From the NCBI GenBank assembly GCA_023362775.1, contig JALMGJ010000014.1, positions 682,001 to 746,000 of the forward strand: DNA of 64,000 bases, in the 5' to 3' direction. Positions 45,775-57,965 of the stretch are shown in pieces; the first letter of the stretch is position 1, and each line of letters begins with the position of its first letter. The DNA comes from Charina bottae. Lineage: Eukaryota > Chordata > Lepidosauria > Squamata > Charinaidae. The position numbers were made by a program, and so were the translations under genes. The notes beneath the pieces were generated by a model, which was given only the letters and a program-made list of their open reading frames with translations, had not been told where the DNA came from and ran no database searches.

Positions 45775-48010
45775 TGCCCCCTGCTATCTCTTGCCTGCAA
45801 GTCCCCCCTTACTGACTCACTCCTTCCTTTCCTATCCCCAAAATCAGCTCCACATGTGAGCTGTCAGCATGTCAACTTACACAGGGGTTGCTCCCAGCTT
45901 TTTGCAACTTTTCCTCATAGCTCTGTCTCTGCAGAGATGCATCCTGAAAAAGCTACGTCATGGCCCGTAGGCAGGGTTTGGGCAGGCTCAACAGCGATAC
46001 CCCAAAATCTGCTGGGGGTGCATTTGAGCAAGGCTCACCCCCACAACCGCCGGCTTGTGCTAATATAAAATTCGCTGCCGCCAGATGGAAATGAGAAGGG
46101 GGTTCACTACTACCTTTTAAACCGCAGGAACCTGCTCGATGTCAGGCATGGACAGGCAAAGATTCTCCACTCCTCAAGCCAAAGGAGTAAATGAATGAAT
46201 GAACTTCCCTCCAGAGCTGCAATCTCTTTCTCACAAACAGGGGGTGTGAACAGAAAGGTAAACAGCTAAGCAGTGTTGCAAAATCTAGGTTACACACACA
46301 CAGAGCCCTTTGACTGACTAGATTCCAGGATTGCCAGCTGCCAATCCTTCTCCTTTGTCATTTCTCCTCCTTGCTCAATTCCCTCTCCTGCATTGCTTAA
46401 ACACTCTCTCGAAGGCACCATCCCTCCCTGCTCATCCTCCCATCCGAAAGATCTCTCCCTTCGCCCAGCAATCACACCTAGCCCAAGAAACACGCATCAC
46501 GGGATTCCACTGGCTTGCAACACGCTCACAACCTGGGAAGAGGCAGGAGACTCTCTGACCTGGGCTGGCACAGCCCTTCAGCCTAGTTCAGGACTCTAGG
46601 CTTCCCTTGAGTTTTTATATTCCAGGGGTGCATTCATTAGCAACTTCTATGGGAATGCCAGTGACTATATAGCCTTTAATCAATGTGGGTTTGGGGTTTT
46701 TTCAAGCATTTGGGCAAATGGTGCCTTCAGTTTTAACTTCAACTTTGCAAAGTTGGAAGGAGTTTAAGGAACATTGTCTCTGGTGGCTGGGACTGTGGTC
46801 CTCCTACAGAACTCTTCATCCAGGGGTTTCTTCATGACTCTGAGACACTCTGGTAGGAGGCTGGGAGCGGGACCAGCCTGCTTGCCCAGCATTTCCCTCT
46901 TTCTCCATTAGCACAATGGGCTCCTCTGCTTTTGCAGGTGTTTGATTTCCCTTGGTGGGCAAGCCAGAATTCCCTACCCGCATTCCTATTGTTTATCTCA
47001 TGCCTGCATGGAGTGGGTCTCGGGTCTGGCTGATGCCTGAACAGGCCTCTTCCACTCCAAGCCAGTGTTTCTACAGGGAGGGATTATTAGAGACAGAGTT
47101 TGGAGGCCTGATTACGACCAACTTGAAATGGGGATGAAAATTTGCACGTGTTCCCAGCTAGGAAGTTTCATAGTAGATTGAAAAACGGAAACATTAAAAA
47201 TTAAAAGAAAAGAAATCAAATTAAAAGAGCCAAAGCATTAGTCTACTTTTTTTAAAAAAAGTATTTACCTACAGGACTTTTTTAAAAAGCTGAATATCCA
47301 GAGTTGAGTGAGAATTTATGAGGAGCGACCAAAATGCTTCATAGCATTTGAGATAATAGAGATTTCAACAAGAGTTGAGGTTTTTGCCCATCCTTCTGTC
47401 CAGTACACCACACTCCACCGTGTACTTGGGTGTGCAAATCATACCAGCACTCAGGATACTGCTTGTATCCTAAGTTCAAGATTGTAACAAGGGCAGAAAA
47501 AACAACCAGAATGAAATGATCTGCTGCGTCCCTTGAATAGATCAATGGATATCTTCTAAGATTCCACTTTCACCAGCCAAGAAGAACCAACAGCCAGTTC
47601 CTCGCCGTTTGGAGAGAGCATTATTACCGATTTCATTATGCAACAGGCTGCCCTTTCCAGTTTTTACTGGCCCCGTTTCTTTTAATATTAAGCCTCCTTT
47701 GTACAGTATGTTCTTTAAAACTGCAGACATTTCTGTGTCATTTATTTTCCACTCTCCTTCTGTTACTTAATAAAGACCTTTTTTCTTTGGGGAGAGGAGA
47801 GCTGAGTGTGAGCTCCTGACAAGTTTAAATTGCTCATTTCCCATCTGGAACCCTCCCAGATTCCAATCCTCCAGATGGTGATGAGGATGATGGCTATCAT
47901 TGTTGTCATTAATCCCTCCTCTTTTTCCTCATCACAGAAAACTGGCTAAGGTGGAAGAGATAGAAACTGCTGCGTGAGGAACTCTCCACCTGGAAACACC
48001 CAACTGATGA
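45775..48010. other. Intergenic, no recognised feature
   Basis: Unique-looking sequence. Short frames on both strands, none with a domain or believable splice context. Confidence 0.45.
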
Positions 48011-48068
48011 CTAAGCATAAGATAACACTTATGTTATCTTATGCTTAGAATTGTTAATTAACAATTCT
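48011..48068. repeat. Two adjoining perfect palindromes
   Basis: 48011-48048 has perfect 16-bp arms (CTAAGCATAAGATAAC) around a 6-base loop. It is followed by the 22-bp uninterrupted palindrome at 48047-48068 with centre GTTAATTAAC. The second centre resembles a contracted HNF1 half-site pair. It lies between PLET1 and PTS-like. Function unknown. Confidence 0.95.
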
Positions 48069-49821
48069 CTTCGACTGATAACACTTTATTGTGATGTTTG
48101 TTGTCTTAACGGGCCTCCAGTTGCACCTTCAAGACCAGGGAGGTCCCTCCCTGACGTTTTCAAGGGCCACCTGCTCCTCACTTCCAACCCAGACCCGAAA
48201 CAGGGTGGTGATCAGGGCCAAGAGGCTGGTAACAGTTTTTCTTCCTTCTCCAAAAGGGTTCCAAGCTGTCTGGTGGTTCCCAGGCTGCCAGGCTCGATTT
48301 GATGTGAAAAGCCCACCCACCCCCAACCCATCAGGAGCCAGCTGATCAGGTCCTTTCTGCCCAGCTCAGCAACTGTGAAGACACATCCCTAATAAGAGTG
48401 AACCCATCCATCTTTCCAACTAAATCAGAAAATCCAGTCACCTTGTGCAGAGATAGATGTAAATACATAAAGGCTTGTTGTGGCTTATGCATTATTTTTC
48501 TTGGGTGCTCTTAATGAGACACGGAAACAGAGGCACCTTTTAAAATCAGACATTTGTTCAGAACGAAGGGGCTCCCTTCTTCCATATACAAATACAAAAC
48601 AGTCCTTTGACACTGAAAATGTGCCCCATCCTTTTTGCTGATGACAGCAAGCAGTCAGGGGCAATTCATGCCCTGTGAGCTGCTATAAACATTTGGCTGA
48701 ACACTCTCAGAAACGGAACGCTAGACTCAAGGGGATCTGGTCCGATCCAGCAGAAACGAGCCCAGAGATTGCAGAGAAGGGGAGAACCCCACGGGCCTGC
48801 CCCTCGTTTACGATCTTTGGCGACGGCCCTTTTCCTTGCACGCTTGCTAGGAGAAACTCACATTACGGCACTGCACCAGGGGAGAGCCTTTTCTTGGCGG
48901 TGGCCCCAAATGCCTCCCGCTGGCATGTCGCTAACCAGGACAATGCAGCCCTGCCACATCAAGACTCCCGATCATCACTGTTCTCAGCAATCACCCAAGC
49001 GTTTTGAAACAGGCAGGTCGCTGTGTTGGATTTATCATTTTGTTTAACTTGGCAAGAGATTTGTGCCATCCCAGGACCCAAAGAGCTTGGCAAGGCTAAC
49101 CCTGACCAAAGTGAGATGTATTTCAAGAAAGGGTTCTTTTTCCTCTGATGGCACAATTGATTTTCCAAAAAGCATTCCACAAAGTCAAATGCTCATTTGA
49201 CTGCAGCAAGCCTACATTTTCGACAGAAGCGATGGCTAAGGTTTCCTTTTGTAAAGAAAGCAGCTGACGCTGGGTTGTGCTTTCAGGCACCAACCAGGTC
49301 TTGTCACAAGGCTGGAGACAAGAGGGGTACACGACCAGGACTTGAGAGCATCTTGTGCACGATGAACACAAAATAGGCACGACAGTGAGAGAAGGAGGAA
49401 GGCAGATTTATTTGGGAGATTGTTCAGGGAGATCAGGGAAAAGGGAACTACCTGGGCTGGACTAACATCTGCCATGGGTGTGTTTGACCCTAGACCATCC
49501 ACATTTTCTTCCCTGGCCAACAAGGATCCAGAGCTTCAGCGTGGACAGAATGATACTTGGCGTGCCTGCGGTGAGAAAAAGCCTAGGAGACTTCCTGTTT
49601 ATGTTTTACTTGACCCATAACCTGTCACCATAGGCAGAACTGAGGCCTCACGGTTTATTGTTTTCACCTCCAACGTCTTGGTGCCACCAATGAGCATCTG
49701 TCGCTTGAGGCAATTGCGCAATAGTAGGACCGGTCCAGCTCTTGGTTGCTTTCAGATTTAAAGGGTGCTTCCTGTCAGTTCTGGAACGTTTTGCTGACAA
49801 TACCACGATAGATCCTTAGAC
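48069..49821. other. Intergenic, no recognised feature
   Basis: No repeat family or coding exon recognised. Open frames at 48675-49047 overlap in two phases without a domain. Confidence 0.45.
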
Positions 49822-49929
49822 CAGTGTTTCTCAACCTTGGCCGCTTTAAGATGGGTGGACTTCAACTCCCAGAATTCCCCAGCCAGCATGGTCCACCCAT
49901 CTTAAAGTGGCCAAGGTTGAGAAACACTG
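49822..49929. mobile_element. Complete palindromic hAT MITE
   Basis: CAGTGTTTCTCAACC to GGTTGAGAAACACTG, with flanks CCTTAGAC and CCTTAAGAC (a target duplication carrying one extra base on the right). About 1.1 kb upstream of the PTS-like start. Confidence 0.9.
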
Positions 49930-50878
49930 CCTTAAGACTAATGGAAAATGTTTTTCAGCTCAAAACTAGCTCAGATCTAACTGGGTAGTCTCTTAAGCTA
50001 AGCCTGGAAACTCATCCATGAATCTCCTTCAGTTGGTGGCTCCAGTGTTCTTCACGAGTTGAAGCATTCTCGGAAGAGATTACGGAGTGGGATTTCTCCA
50101 AGGCCGACACTGGGTGCCTGAGATATGGACAAAGTGCTCATCTGGGTGAGAAACATTTGAGAGTATTTTTCCTCCCTCCAAGTTTGGAAAGGGCATGCTC
50201 AGTTGGTTTTCATATGTTCGTGTTGCCTAGGAAACTACAAAACACTATTAAGAATGTTTCATATCCTAACCCTTTCCTAGCTAAAGAAAATAAATACAGA
50301 CACAGACAGACATGCAGAATGTAAAGCTGAGTTTATAAGCTCTCTGTGCAGAGCAATGCAGATCTGTCAAGAATAAAAACTTCAGCTAGTGTCCCATTTA
50401 AACACTCATATTCATTCATTTGTATTACTAGCATGATAACGGTTTTCAGTAAGCTTTGTACACCAGTACACACCCATATGGACACATAATGCTCCAACAG
50501 CACCAAGGAGCATGATCCTATCCCAGAAGAATGTCCTTGACTTAATCCAGAAACCCAAAAATATCTCCTTTTCCAAACATTTCTGCTTAAACTTGAGCTA
50601 AGCACGGCATCTTAAACATGATTTGATAAATACACATCGTGTTGAACCAGCCCTATTAGAGCTTGGTGTGCCATGGGAATTCAGCCAAACCTGCCTTGCC
50701 ATTGGTAAACCTTGGCTAATTCCCAAATGTCAGATAAGGGTTGCATCTTCCCTAGCGTTAGGAGAGAAGGAGATATGCTGAATTATCTGCGGGATGTGGG
50801 GAGTCATAAGCAGGGATCACGCTCCTTAGAGCAGTTCTTCCTCTGTTCAGACATTGATCACATGAGGGCTGGTGGGGT
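49930..50878. other. Upstream region of the PTS-like gene, no other feature
   Basis: No repeats or open frames of note. CpG-poor, unlike the promoter of the orthodox PTS gene. Confidence 0.4.
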
Positions 50879-50885
50879 TATTTAA
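50879..50885 (+). promoter_or_regulatory. Weak TATA-like element of the PTS-like gene
   Basis: TATTTAA in gggttatttaaccagg, about 56 bp before the ATG. It would give a very short 5' UTR. No CpG cluster is present. Tentative. Confidence 0.3.
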
Positions 50886-50934
50886 CCAGGCCCTCCGGAG
50901 ACTTCCTCCTATGAGCTGGGCTCCTGAAAGAAAC

Positions 50935-53727
50935 ATGGAGAGCTGTCAGGACAAGATCATTTTCCTTTCCCGCAGTACCACCTTTGCAGCCGCCCACAGA
51001 CTGAGCAGGTAAGGGTGGCAAAGAGGCACCCGTGAGACCCACTTGGGGATGGGGGATCTGGAAAGACAGTATAAAGGCCACTTGTGGACTGGTGGCTCAG
51101 CCACAATCATAGCTAGCCAAGACTGGATTTGGGTGAAGGGCCACTGCAGGGCTGAAAGGCAAACTCCAACCAGCCTTGGAGCAAAGGGCAGGAGTGGCCA
51201 ACTATTTAAATATCTCCCCACCAAACGTCAGAGAAGAGATCCACTTGTCACGTTCCTTCCATAGAAACTGAAGGGCTTTACATCCTTCTCTGCCCCTTGC
51301 CCTTTTCCTCCAACTCCTGTGAGGGGCTACAGCACACCTACGTGAAATCAAGGGTCTTTTGGCACCTTACGGGCTGATTAAGCTTTCAATGGATTGCAGC
51401 AGTGTAATCCATGGCTGGCTGGGGAATTCCGGGAGTCGAAGTCCACCCATCTTAAAGGGCTGAGAAACACTGGATTACAGTATATGACATCATGAGCATA
51501 AGCAAACTCAGCTCACTTCAGTCCTTAAAGTCAAGACTGTATCTTAGTCTTTAAAGGGACACAAGATGCTCGTGTAGTTTCACAGCAAGAATGGCTAGAA
51601 AATGTAGCAGTTGCAATCCCCCAGGTAGCATCTTTGGGGAAAATCAACTCCCACCCTCCCAAAGCGAAGCCAGTATACCTTTAAGTACTGGAGGTCATCC
51701 GCTTCTAGGAAAGTAATTGGCCAGCAGGGTGGACAGAAGAAGGTGGGATAAGATGGACTTTCAGTTTCACCTAGTTCAGTGTCATTATCGTCAACTGCCA
51801 GGATTAGATCTCTGGGTGCAAAAAACTCATTTCTTTCTACTGAAACGTCATTTGCCGTCTCTTCCCTAGCTCATTGGTGCAAGTGTTCTCTCTTCTCCTC
51901 TTCCCAACTGTCTTTTCAGCAAACAACTGAGTGATGATGAAAACCGGATCACCTTTGGGAAATGCAATCATAGTCACGGACACAACTATAAAGGTGCCGA
52001 GCATGTTTGAGCGCATCCTTCCGCAAGGGAACGGGGCAGAGGACGTCTTAGCTTTCAGTGGGCATGAATCCCTGAATCCGTTTCCCTGGCGGGGCGAGAT
52101 TCAGGCTTGGAAAGTGGTAATTCACGGGTGAATCTTTTGCTGCAGCCTGTTTTCTCAATGTTTGCTTCCACCTTGAGGTGCCGAAGCGGGGTTGCAGCTA
52201 ATGTTAATGATTTGCATTTTCTCTTCCTTCTCTGTAACACAGTGACGGTGACCATACGTGGAAAGGTTAGTAACGTTTTTATATTCTTCCATGCTTTTGG
52301 AGTGCTTAAGAACGGGCAGCAGCTGCCCAAGATCCCATCTCATTGTGTAAAGACAGTGGTGCTGGATTGGGCCAAGTTTCCTTTAGTTCGGCCTTTTTCA
52401 AGCCTGGCATCCTTGGGATGTCTTGGATTATGGCTCCCACAGCCTTTTAGCCATCCGATGCCTTTTCCCGCATACGCTGGGCACCAAGAAAGCTTCCATT
52501 TATTTCTAACAATTGGCACCCAGTGGTATGCTGCACCTGCCTATGGAGGCTCCACCACACCCTCTATTCCGGATGCTCATAGCGTGTCGTCATCATCACA
52601 CCAGAGGAAGAATGCCTGAAGGTTCAAGTGGGTTCCTCTAAGTTTTCACGGGGGGGGAAAAGCCATCCAAAGTGGGGGAAAGGACCTTTTCTTCACAAGG
52701 ACGTTATATGCTGTCGAGCGCAGCTGTGGCATGCTGGCTGGGGAAGGACGAACACGGAAAATGGGAGTGAAAATGAAAGGCGGTTGGGAAGAAGGCACTG
52801 TCGGCTGCACGGCTGGGATACAGCCCAGGCACGCCGGGCCTTCTCGCTTCACATCCCCGTGTCAAGGCTCACGGTCTCTGAGAGACGCTGCCCTACATGC
52901 ATGCGCTCCAGTTTCTTTAGGGTTTCCTGCCATGCGTTCGGATATCCCCATGGATCCATCCGGCAGGACAAAGTGTTAAAAGAAAAACTTTCCTTGCAGA
53001 TCAACCCCATCAGCGGCATGCTCATGAACGTTTACAAACTTCAGGAATACATGCAGGTAATGCCGGAGTAAAACCTTTTTGCGTGCTTCGGTCAAATGCG
53101 TCTGCTAAGGCGGAAAGGGAAGGACGGGGCTCAATTTGTCTGTGTGCAGGAGCATCCGCTTATTATCCTGGGCAAAACACATTTTAAAAATAGTTGGCTT
53201 TTTGGAAGTCAATGAGCAAAACATGAACATTCATATTCTGGGCCTATTACCTCTGAACATAGAAAATTTCCACCTTGGAAAAAAAGACACCAACCCCTTC
53301 TGCTTTTGTCTTCAGGTGGCCATCTCTGAGCCTCTTGATCACAAGAACCTGGACCAGGATGTGGATTATTTTGCCAATGTTACAAGGTAGTAGCTGGAAA
53401 AGATGAGTTGGCTAGAAAATGTAGCAGTTGCAATCCACCCACATCCACCGGGTAGCATCTTTGGGAAAAACTGATCCGATGTCCTGGGCCAAACACCACC
53501 CAAAAGCAACAGGAGGGGCCCAGAGTAACCGGTAGTTAACACTGCTCCTTTTGAGTATCTTTTGACCTCCTCTTTCTCCTCCATCCTTCTGTTCTTCCTT
53601 CAGCTCGACAGAGAATCTAGCCATGTTCATCTGGTACAGTCTGGAAAAAATCCTTCCATCGGGGTGCCTGTACAAAGTGAAGATCTATGAGTCGGACGCA
53701 AACTTTGTTGTTTTTAAGGGCAACTAA
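50935..53727 (+). CDS. 6-pyruvoyltetrahydropterin synthase paralogue (PTS-like), six exons
   Basis: Exons 50935-51008, 51920-51993, 52243-52265, 53000-53056, 53316-53386 and 53604-53727 join in frame at GT/AG sites into 140 aa. PTS converts 7,8-dihydroneopterin triphosphate to 6-pyruvoyltetrahydropterin in tetrahydrobiopterin synthesis, using zinc. Zinc ligands are visible as His21 (AAAHRL) and His44/His46 (HGHNY). Cys40, the Asp84-His85 pair (EPLDHKNLD) and Glu129 (VKIYESD) match the catalytic set. Phases equal those of the PTS gene at 57966-63786, with about 72 of 115 residues identical in exons 2-6. Two residues are missing between Cys40 and the HGH motif. The start ATG at 50935 lies in aaacATGG context and is followed by SRSTTFAAAHRL. 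No stop, frameshift or broken splice site, so probably functional; substrate untested. Confidence 0.93.
51592..51643. repeat. Intron 1 copy of a dispersed segment shared with intron 5
   Basis: tggctagaaaatgtagcagt then tgcaatccc and ggtagcatctttgggg recur at 53409-53470 in intron 5 of the same gene, there with about 11 extra bases in the middle. Likely two copies of an unnamed repeat. Confidence 0.8.
53409..53470. repeat. Intron 5 copy of the shared segment
   Basis: Second copy of the segment at 51592-51643, beginning 22 bp after exon 5. Same orientation. Confidence 0.8.
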
Positions 53728-54196
53728 AAAACCCCCCTCACGAATGAAAAACGGGGAGCGCAGGTGGGAAAGCAGAGCGTCATTTTGAGTGCGAGACTAT
53801 CTCCTCCCTTCCATGACCGTTTGTAAATAAGTCTGTTCTGTCTGACAGTGAGAAGAACGTCACAGAAGGAAAGCCGTATTCGGTGCTCCCTGGCAACCCT
53901 GCGAAGACACCACCAAGTCCAACTTTCTGCTGCAAGACACTAGGATAGCTGCTTTTGCTAAGGCGAATCTGTGCGTGCACGTCCCGTGCTTGACGGCCGG
54001 GCGCGGAGCATTTGGACCCGCTCGGCTGCAAAGCGTTGTGCAAGGGGAGGTGAAACCAGCCTCACCTTTGTGAAATTCCGTAATGAATCTTCTTTAACTA
54101 AGATACCTGTCCTGCACATTTAATTGGGCAGTTTTACAATGCCAGGATTATTGGCAGGATAGCACAACATGCCAGAGGTTTTGCTGAGGGTTCTTG

Positions 54197-54202
54197 AATA
54201 AA
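54197..54202 (+). terminator. Candidate polyadenylation signal, PTS-like gene
   Basis: AATAAA in cttgaataaacaaact, 470 bp after the stop at 53725-53727. A second AATAAA lies at 54546-54551. Which is used cannot be told from sequence. Confidence 0.5.
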
Positions 54203-54559
54203 CAAACTGAACACAAACCATATTATGGGCAATTAAGCTTAGGAATTCCAAGGGAGCTGGGCAAGGAGGGGGGACTCTTGGGCTTAAGGTCGAAAGACCA
54301 GTTCCCCAGCATTTCTGCAGATTCGGTCACATAACGCATTGTTTAGCCACACCGCTCTGCCTTATTAGGCACAAAGCACCATGCTCACCCCCACATGGCT
54401 TGTCTTCCTTTCCCGTCCTGATAACCATTGTCCAACGCTAGGTGGCTGGCCAGCTCCTTCTTTGTACCATGCTAATGAGATTTTGTTCCATCTCAGCTTA
54501 AACGGAATGAATTGTAGGGGTTTTTTTTCCTTGTAAAGCACACACAATAAAATCACTTC

Positions 54560-57500
54560 AGGAAGCAAATTGATCTCTGTTGCTTATCCTACCATAAAAC
54601 AGGATTGTCGGAGCCTCCCAGTTGGCAATATGACTCATCGGAGGCAGGTTTCTCAGGCCAGATCCTCTTGGTGAGGGAAATTACTCGTCAGCCCCACAAA
54701 AGCGGCTTTTGAAGAGGGACAACCAGAGTTTGCTGAAAGACCTGTCCGAAGCCATCCATGACAGGGCAGGATAGGCCTTCTACATGCAATCCTGCCTTGA
54801 CCGCTCAGAGAACCCCCATAACCGTCAAGTGCAGTGGGAGATGACTGGCCATCCGTGATGCTTTTTGAGGAAGGGCTTGACAGCAAGGGATCCGGGTCCC
54901 TGTCCCAACGGGCCTGTAATCCAGAACCTGATACGGGGTGACAACGGAGAGAAAAGAGGGAAATGGAAGCATGGCGAAGTGTAGAATACACACTTAGGTC
55001 AGTTGCACACATTTACAGCTCCTTATGGCACGTGAGGCTACTAGAGGCCCACCCCAGAGACCCATTTCATTCCACAGCTTGTATCAATGCCTGCATTGTC
55101 GTCACCTTTTGGAGCATTTCGGCCCTTACAGTTGCTGCAGCACCCCTTGGAATTCCATACCCAGTGAGACCGCCCCCACCTCCTCCTCAGTGACCTTTTG
55201 ACCAGGTCAAAGCTTTCAGGTCTTCCAACTGAAGGCGGCTTGGGAGTTTGCAAGCAGGCATTTGATTACTCCCTACAGTAACCATGTAATCTCAGTACTT
55301 ATTTTAACTCTGGTCTGTATTATGGTTTATGATGCTACAGAATGCAGTCGCTTATAAGGTATTTTATTACCAGCTTTTGTTGTCATACTTCTTCTATACT
55401 GATGTTTTTAACGTGTGTTGCATTTCACATTTATGCAAGGGTAATTCCAAGTTGCTGCCCCTGAATTATGCAGTCTGACACCACTCCGAATACCCTCCTG
55501 CTGGTGGTCTGCGCTGAAATCACTAACCCAAGGACACTGCCAGATATGAGAACAAAAAAGTCTTTATCATTTTCCCCCGGACCAAGCTGGTCAGCTTCAC
55601 CATTCCCACCGGTTCCACCAATTTTATAAAGCAATCTTCCACCGTGGATATTTCATTATTCTCCCAACTTTGTACATACAGTAATCTGGCTGCAGTTACC
55701 ATATATAATATTAGCTACGAGTGATCGCCAATGAATGAATGAATGAATGAATTCCTTTTCTAGTTCCATGTCCATAAGTCCCAACAAAAACAATTTTGGT
55801 TTCATCATAATATTCTCACAAGTTCATTGTGCACAATAGAAGCCTCTTCTTTTTAATATGTATTTCTTGTAAATATATCAAATAATGGAACACTTTTCAT
55901 TTTCATATTTGTGGGGAATTCAGACCATTTATATTTCAAGCTATGCTTTTAAACTCCATGTCTAAGTTGTAGGTATTGAAAAGTCTATAACTTTTCTATA
56001 ACTCTGATACTGTAATATCTTCCTCTACCTCCTTTCCTTCTTGCTGTTTCTCCTCTTCTTCTTCTGACTGTATCTCAGAAGACGTCAAGACCTTTTGAAA
56101 GACTGGAAACCATATATGGACTTTTTGTTGAAAGAAGAAAAGACTGAATTGATGATTTGGGGAAAAAGAAAAAAGGGTTAAAAGGGAGGAAGACAAATTA
56201 AGAAGAAGAAAAAAGAGGGAGGGGAAACAGTAAGATGGTAACTACTTGATAGAAGGGCGGAAGCCATGTTTCTATATAATTTTTTTCTTCACTGTTTTTT
56301 TATTTTTATTTTCCTTTTTCCCTTTTTCCTTTTACTCTTTCCCTTTGACTTTTACTGTATTCAAACACTTTAAATATATACAGTATATATATAAAAGAGA
56401 ACGTAAAGGCAATAATCAGGACAGGATCACAAGTCGGGAAGCACATTTTGTAGCATGAGGGTGAGCTAGATGCTGCAGGAACAGAAAAAACACATGATTT
56501 ATGGTATGATTAGATATCAGAACATGTTGTGGGGTTTTTCAAATTGTTTTTAAAGTCATTCTTCTTTTTATGCAGCCTGCTGGGATCTTGCGAGCATCAG
56601 GCCCTTTTTTCAGTTGGATCAAGTGAGGGCCTGGTTTCTAAATTGTTGTTTGTTCCTTGTTGGCTGCTGCATAGGCTGCTAGGAAGCAGGAATCTTCCAG
56701 ATCAAATAGTCCCAACACTTAGAACAGAATGTTTTGCGATGGAGCCGTAACATTAAATGCACAGCAATGATGAACTGCCCAGGGTCCCTCCTTGTGGGGG
56801 AGATGGGCAGGATATAAATGTAATAAATAAATAAATAAATAAAATAAAATGATAATCATCCAGCCATACTAGCTAATGGAATGATGGCCGTTGGGGAAGA
56901 CTGGTCTAAAATCCTGGCTGTCACCATATTTTGCAGCTATTACTCCTGCTTTATTTAAAAGAAAACAAATCAAAATTCAGGTGCAAATATAGCATTTAAT
57001 GACAATTGACCAAGGAAAATTAAATCTCAGTGGAAATCACATTCATCCATAATGTTTACACATCACTTGATTAGGCAGGCTTTACATATTCAATAATACT
57101 GTAAGATTGTGTGAGTCTACAGAAGGTGGCTGAATCAGGTTGATGGTGACTCTTCCCCCCCCAAAAAAATTAGTCAGACCTGGTTAGTACTTCGATGAGA
57201 TTGCCAGGAAATCCCAGGATTGTTGGCTAGATTAGAAGTCAAAAGCACAGCCAGAAGGCAAGGGCACACGTCTTCTGTACTGCTTCCAAAAACCCACATG
57301 GACACATCTATGCACTCAGCAGGAGTTAAGAATGTCTTTACTTTTTAAAAGCGGGGTAAAATCACTGCTGTACATCAAGGCCAGCCCAGAATGAAGCTGA
57401 AAAAACACTTGCCGAGGGATGTTTTTTGAGTCTGTGGGAGAACCGAGAGCTGAAGCAGGGTCTCTGCTTCTTAGCTAACATTCTTGCATAAAAGAGTAAT

Positions 57501-57965
57501 GGGAACAGGCCATAATGGCTTAATTATGCAGTAAGTTCTACACGCAACAAGTCCAATCCTCGGCTTCTCCAGTTAAAAGAATCAGGTGGTCAGGGAAAGG
57601 AAAAACCCGCTTGAGACCAGGAAAACGCACTACTGTACTCAAATAAGCCCTGGATCTTGGGATTTACTCTTATAATTGAAAAAGCAGTAATTTTCTCTTT
57701 CGCATATTGAAACAGGAACAAACACTAACGGACAAAGAATCGGTAACTTTCTTACTCTGATCAAACTGAATGCTTGAACAGCAGGAAACTTTGACACCAC
57801 CAAGCTGCATAAAACATCTGCTTCATATCCGCTCACTCAAATTATTCTTTAACACCTACACTCACAAGTTCAACAATGCACTGGTTGATGGATTGATGGA
57901 TTGACAGACTGACTGACTAGAGATGTTCACCGACAACGGAACAAAGGCAACGATAAACAAGTATC
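54560..57965. other. Interval between the convergent PTS-like and PTS genes
   Basis: No gene. 55600-56450 is A/T-rich with ttctcccaactttgtacata and caaaattttt-like phrases suggestive of an old LINE. 56775-56848 is a LINE 3' tail (gggggagatgggcaggatat) running into (TAAA)n at about 56820-56848. (AATG)n at 55735-55752. On the - strand, TTTAAT/TTTATT complements at 56995-57000 and 56950-56955 are candidate polyadenylation signals for PTS. Confidence 0.45.
56995..57000 (-). terminator. Candidate polyadenylation signal, PTS
   Basis: On the - strand reads ATTAAA, about 970 nt past the PTS stop; an AATAAA follows at 56950-56955. Choice uncertain. Confidence 0.35.

Noticed and set aside
52107..52619. 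170-codon frame spanning PTS-like exon 3
   Set aside because: Reads through introns 2 and 3; only the 23-bp exon segment is coding.
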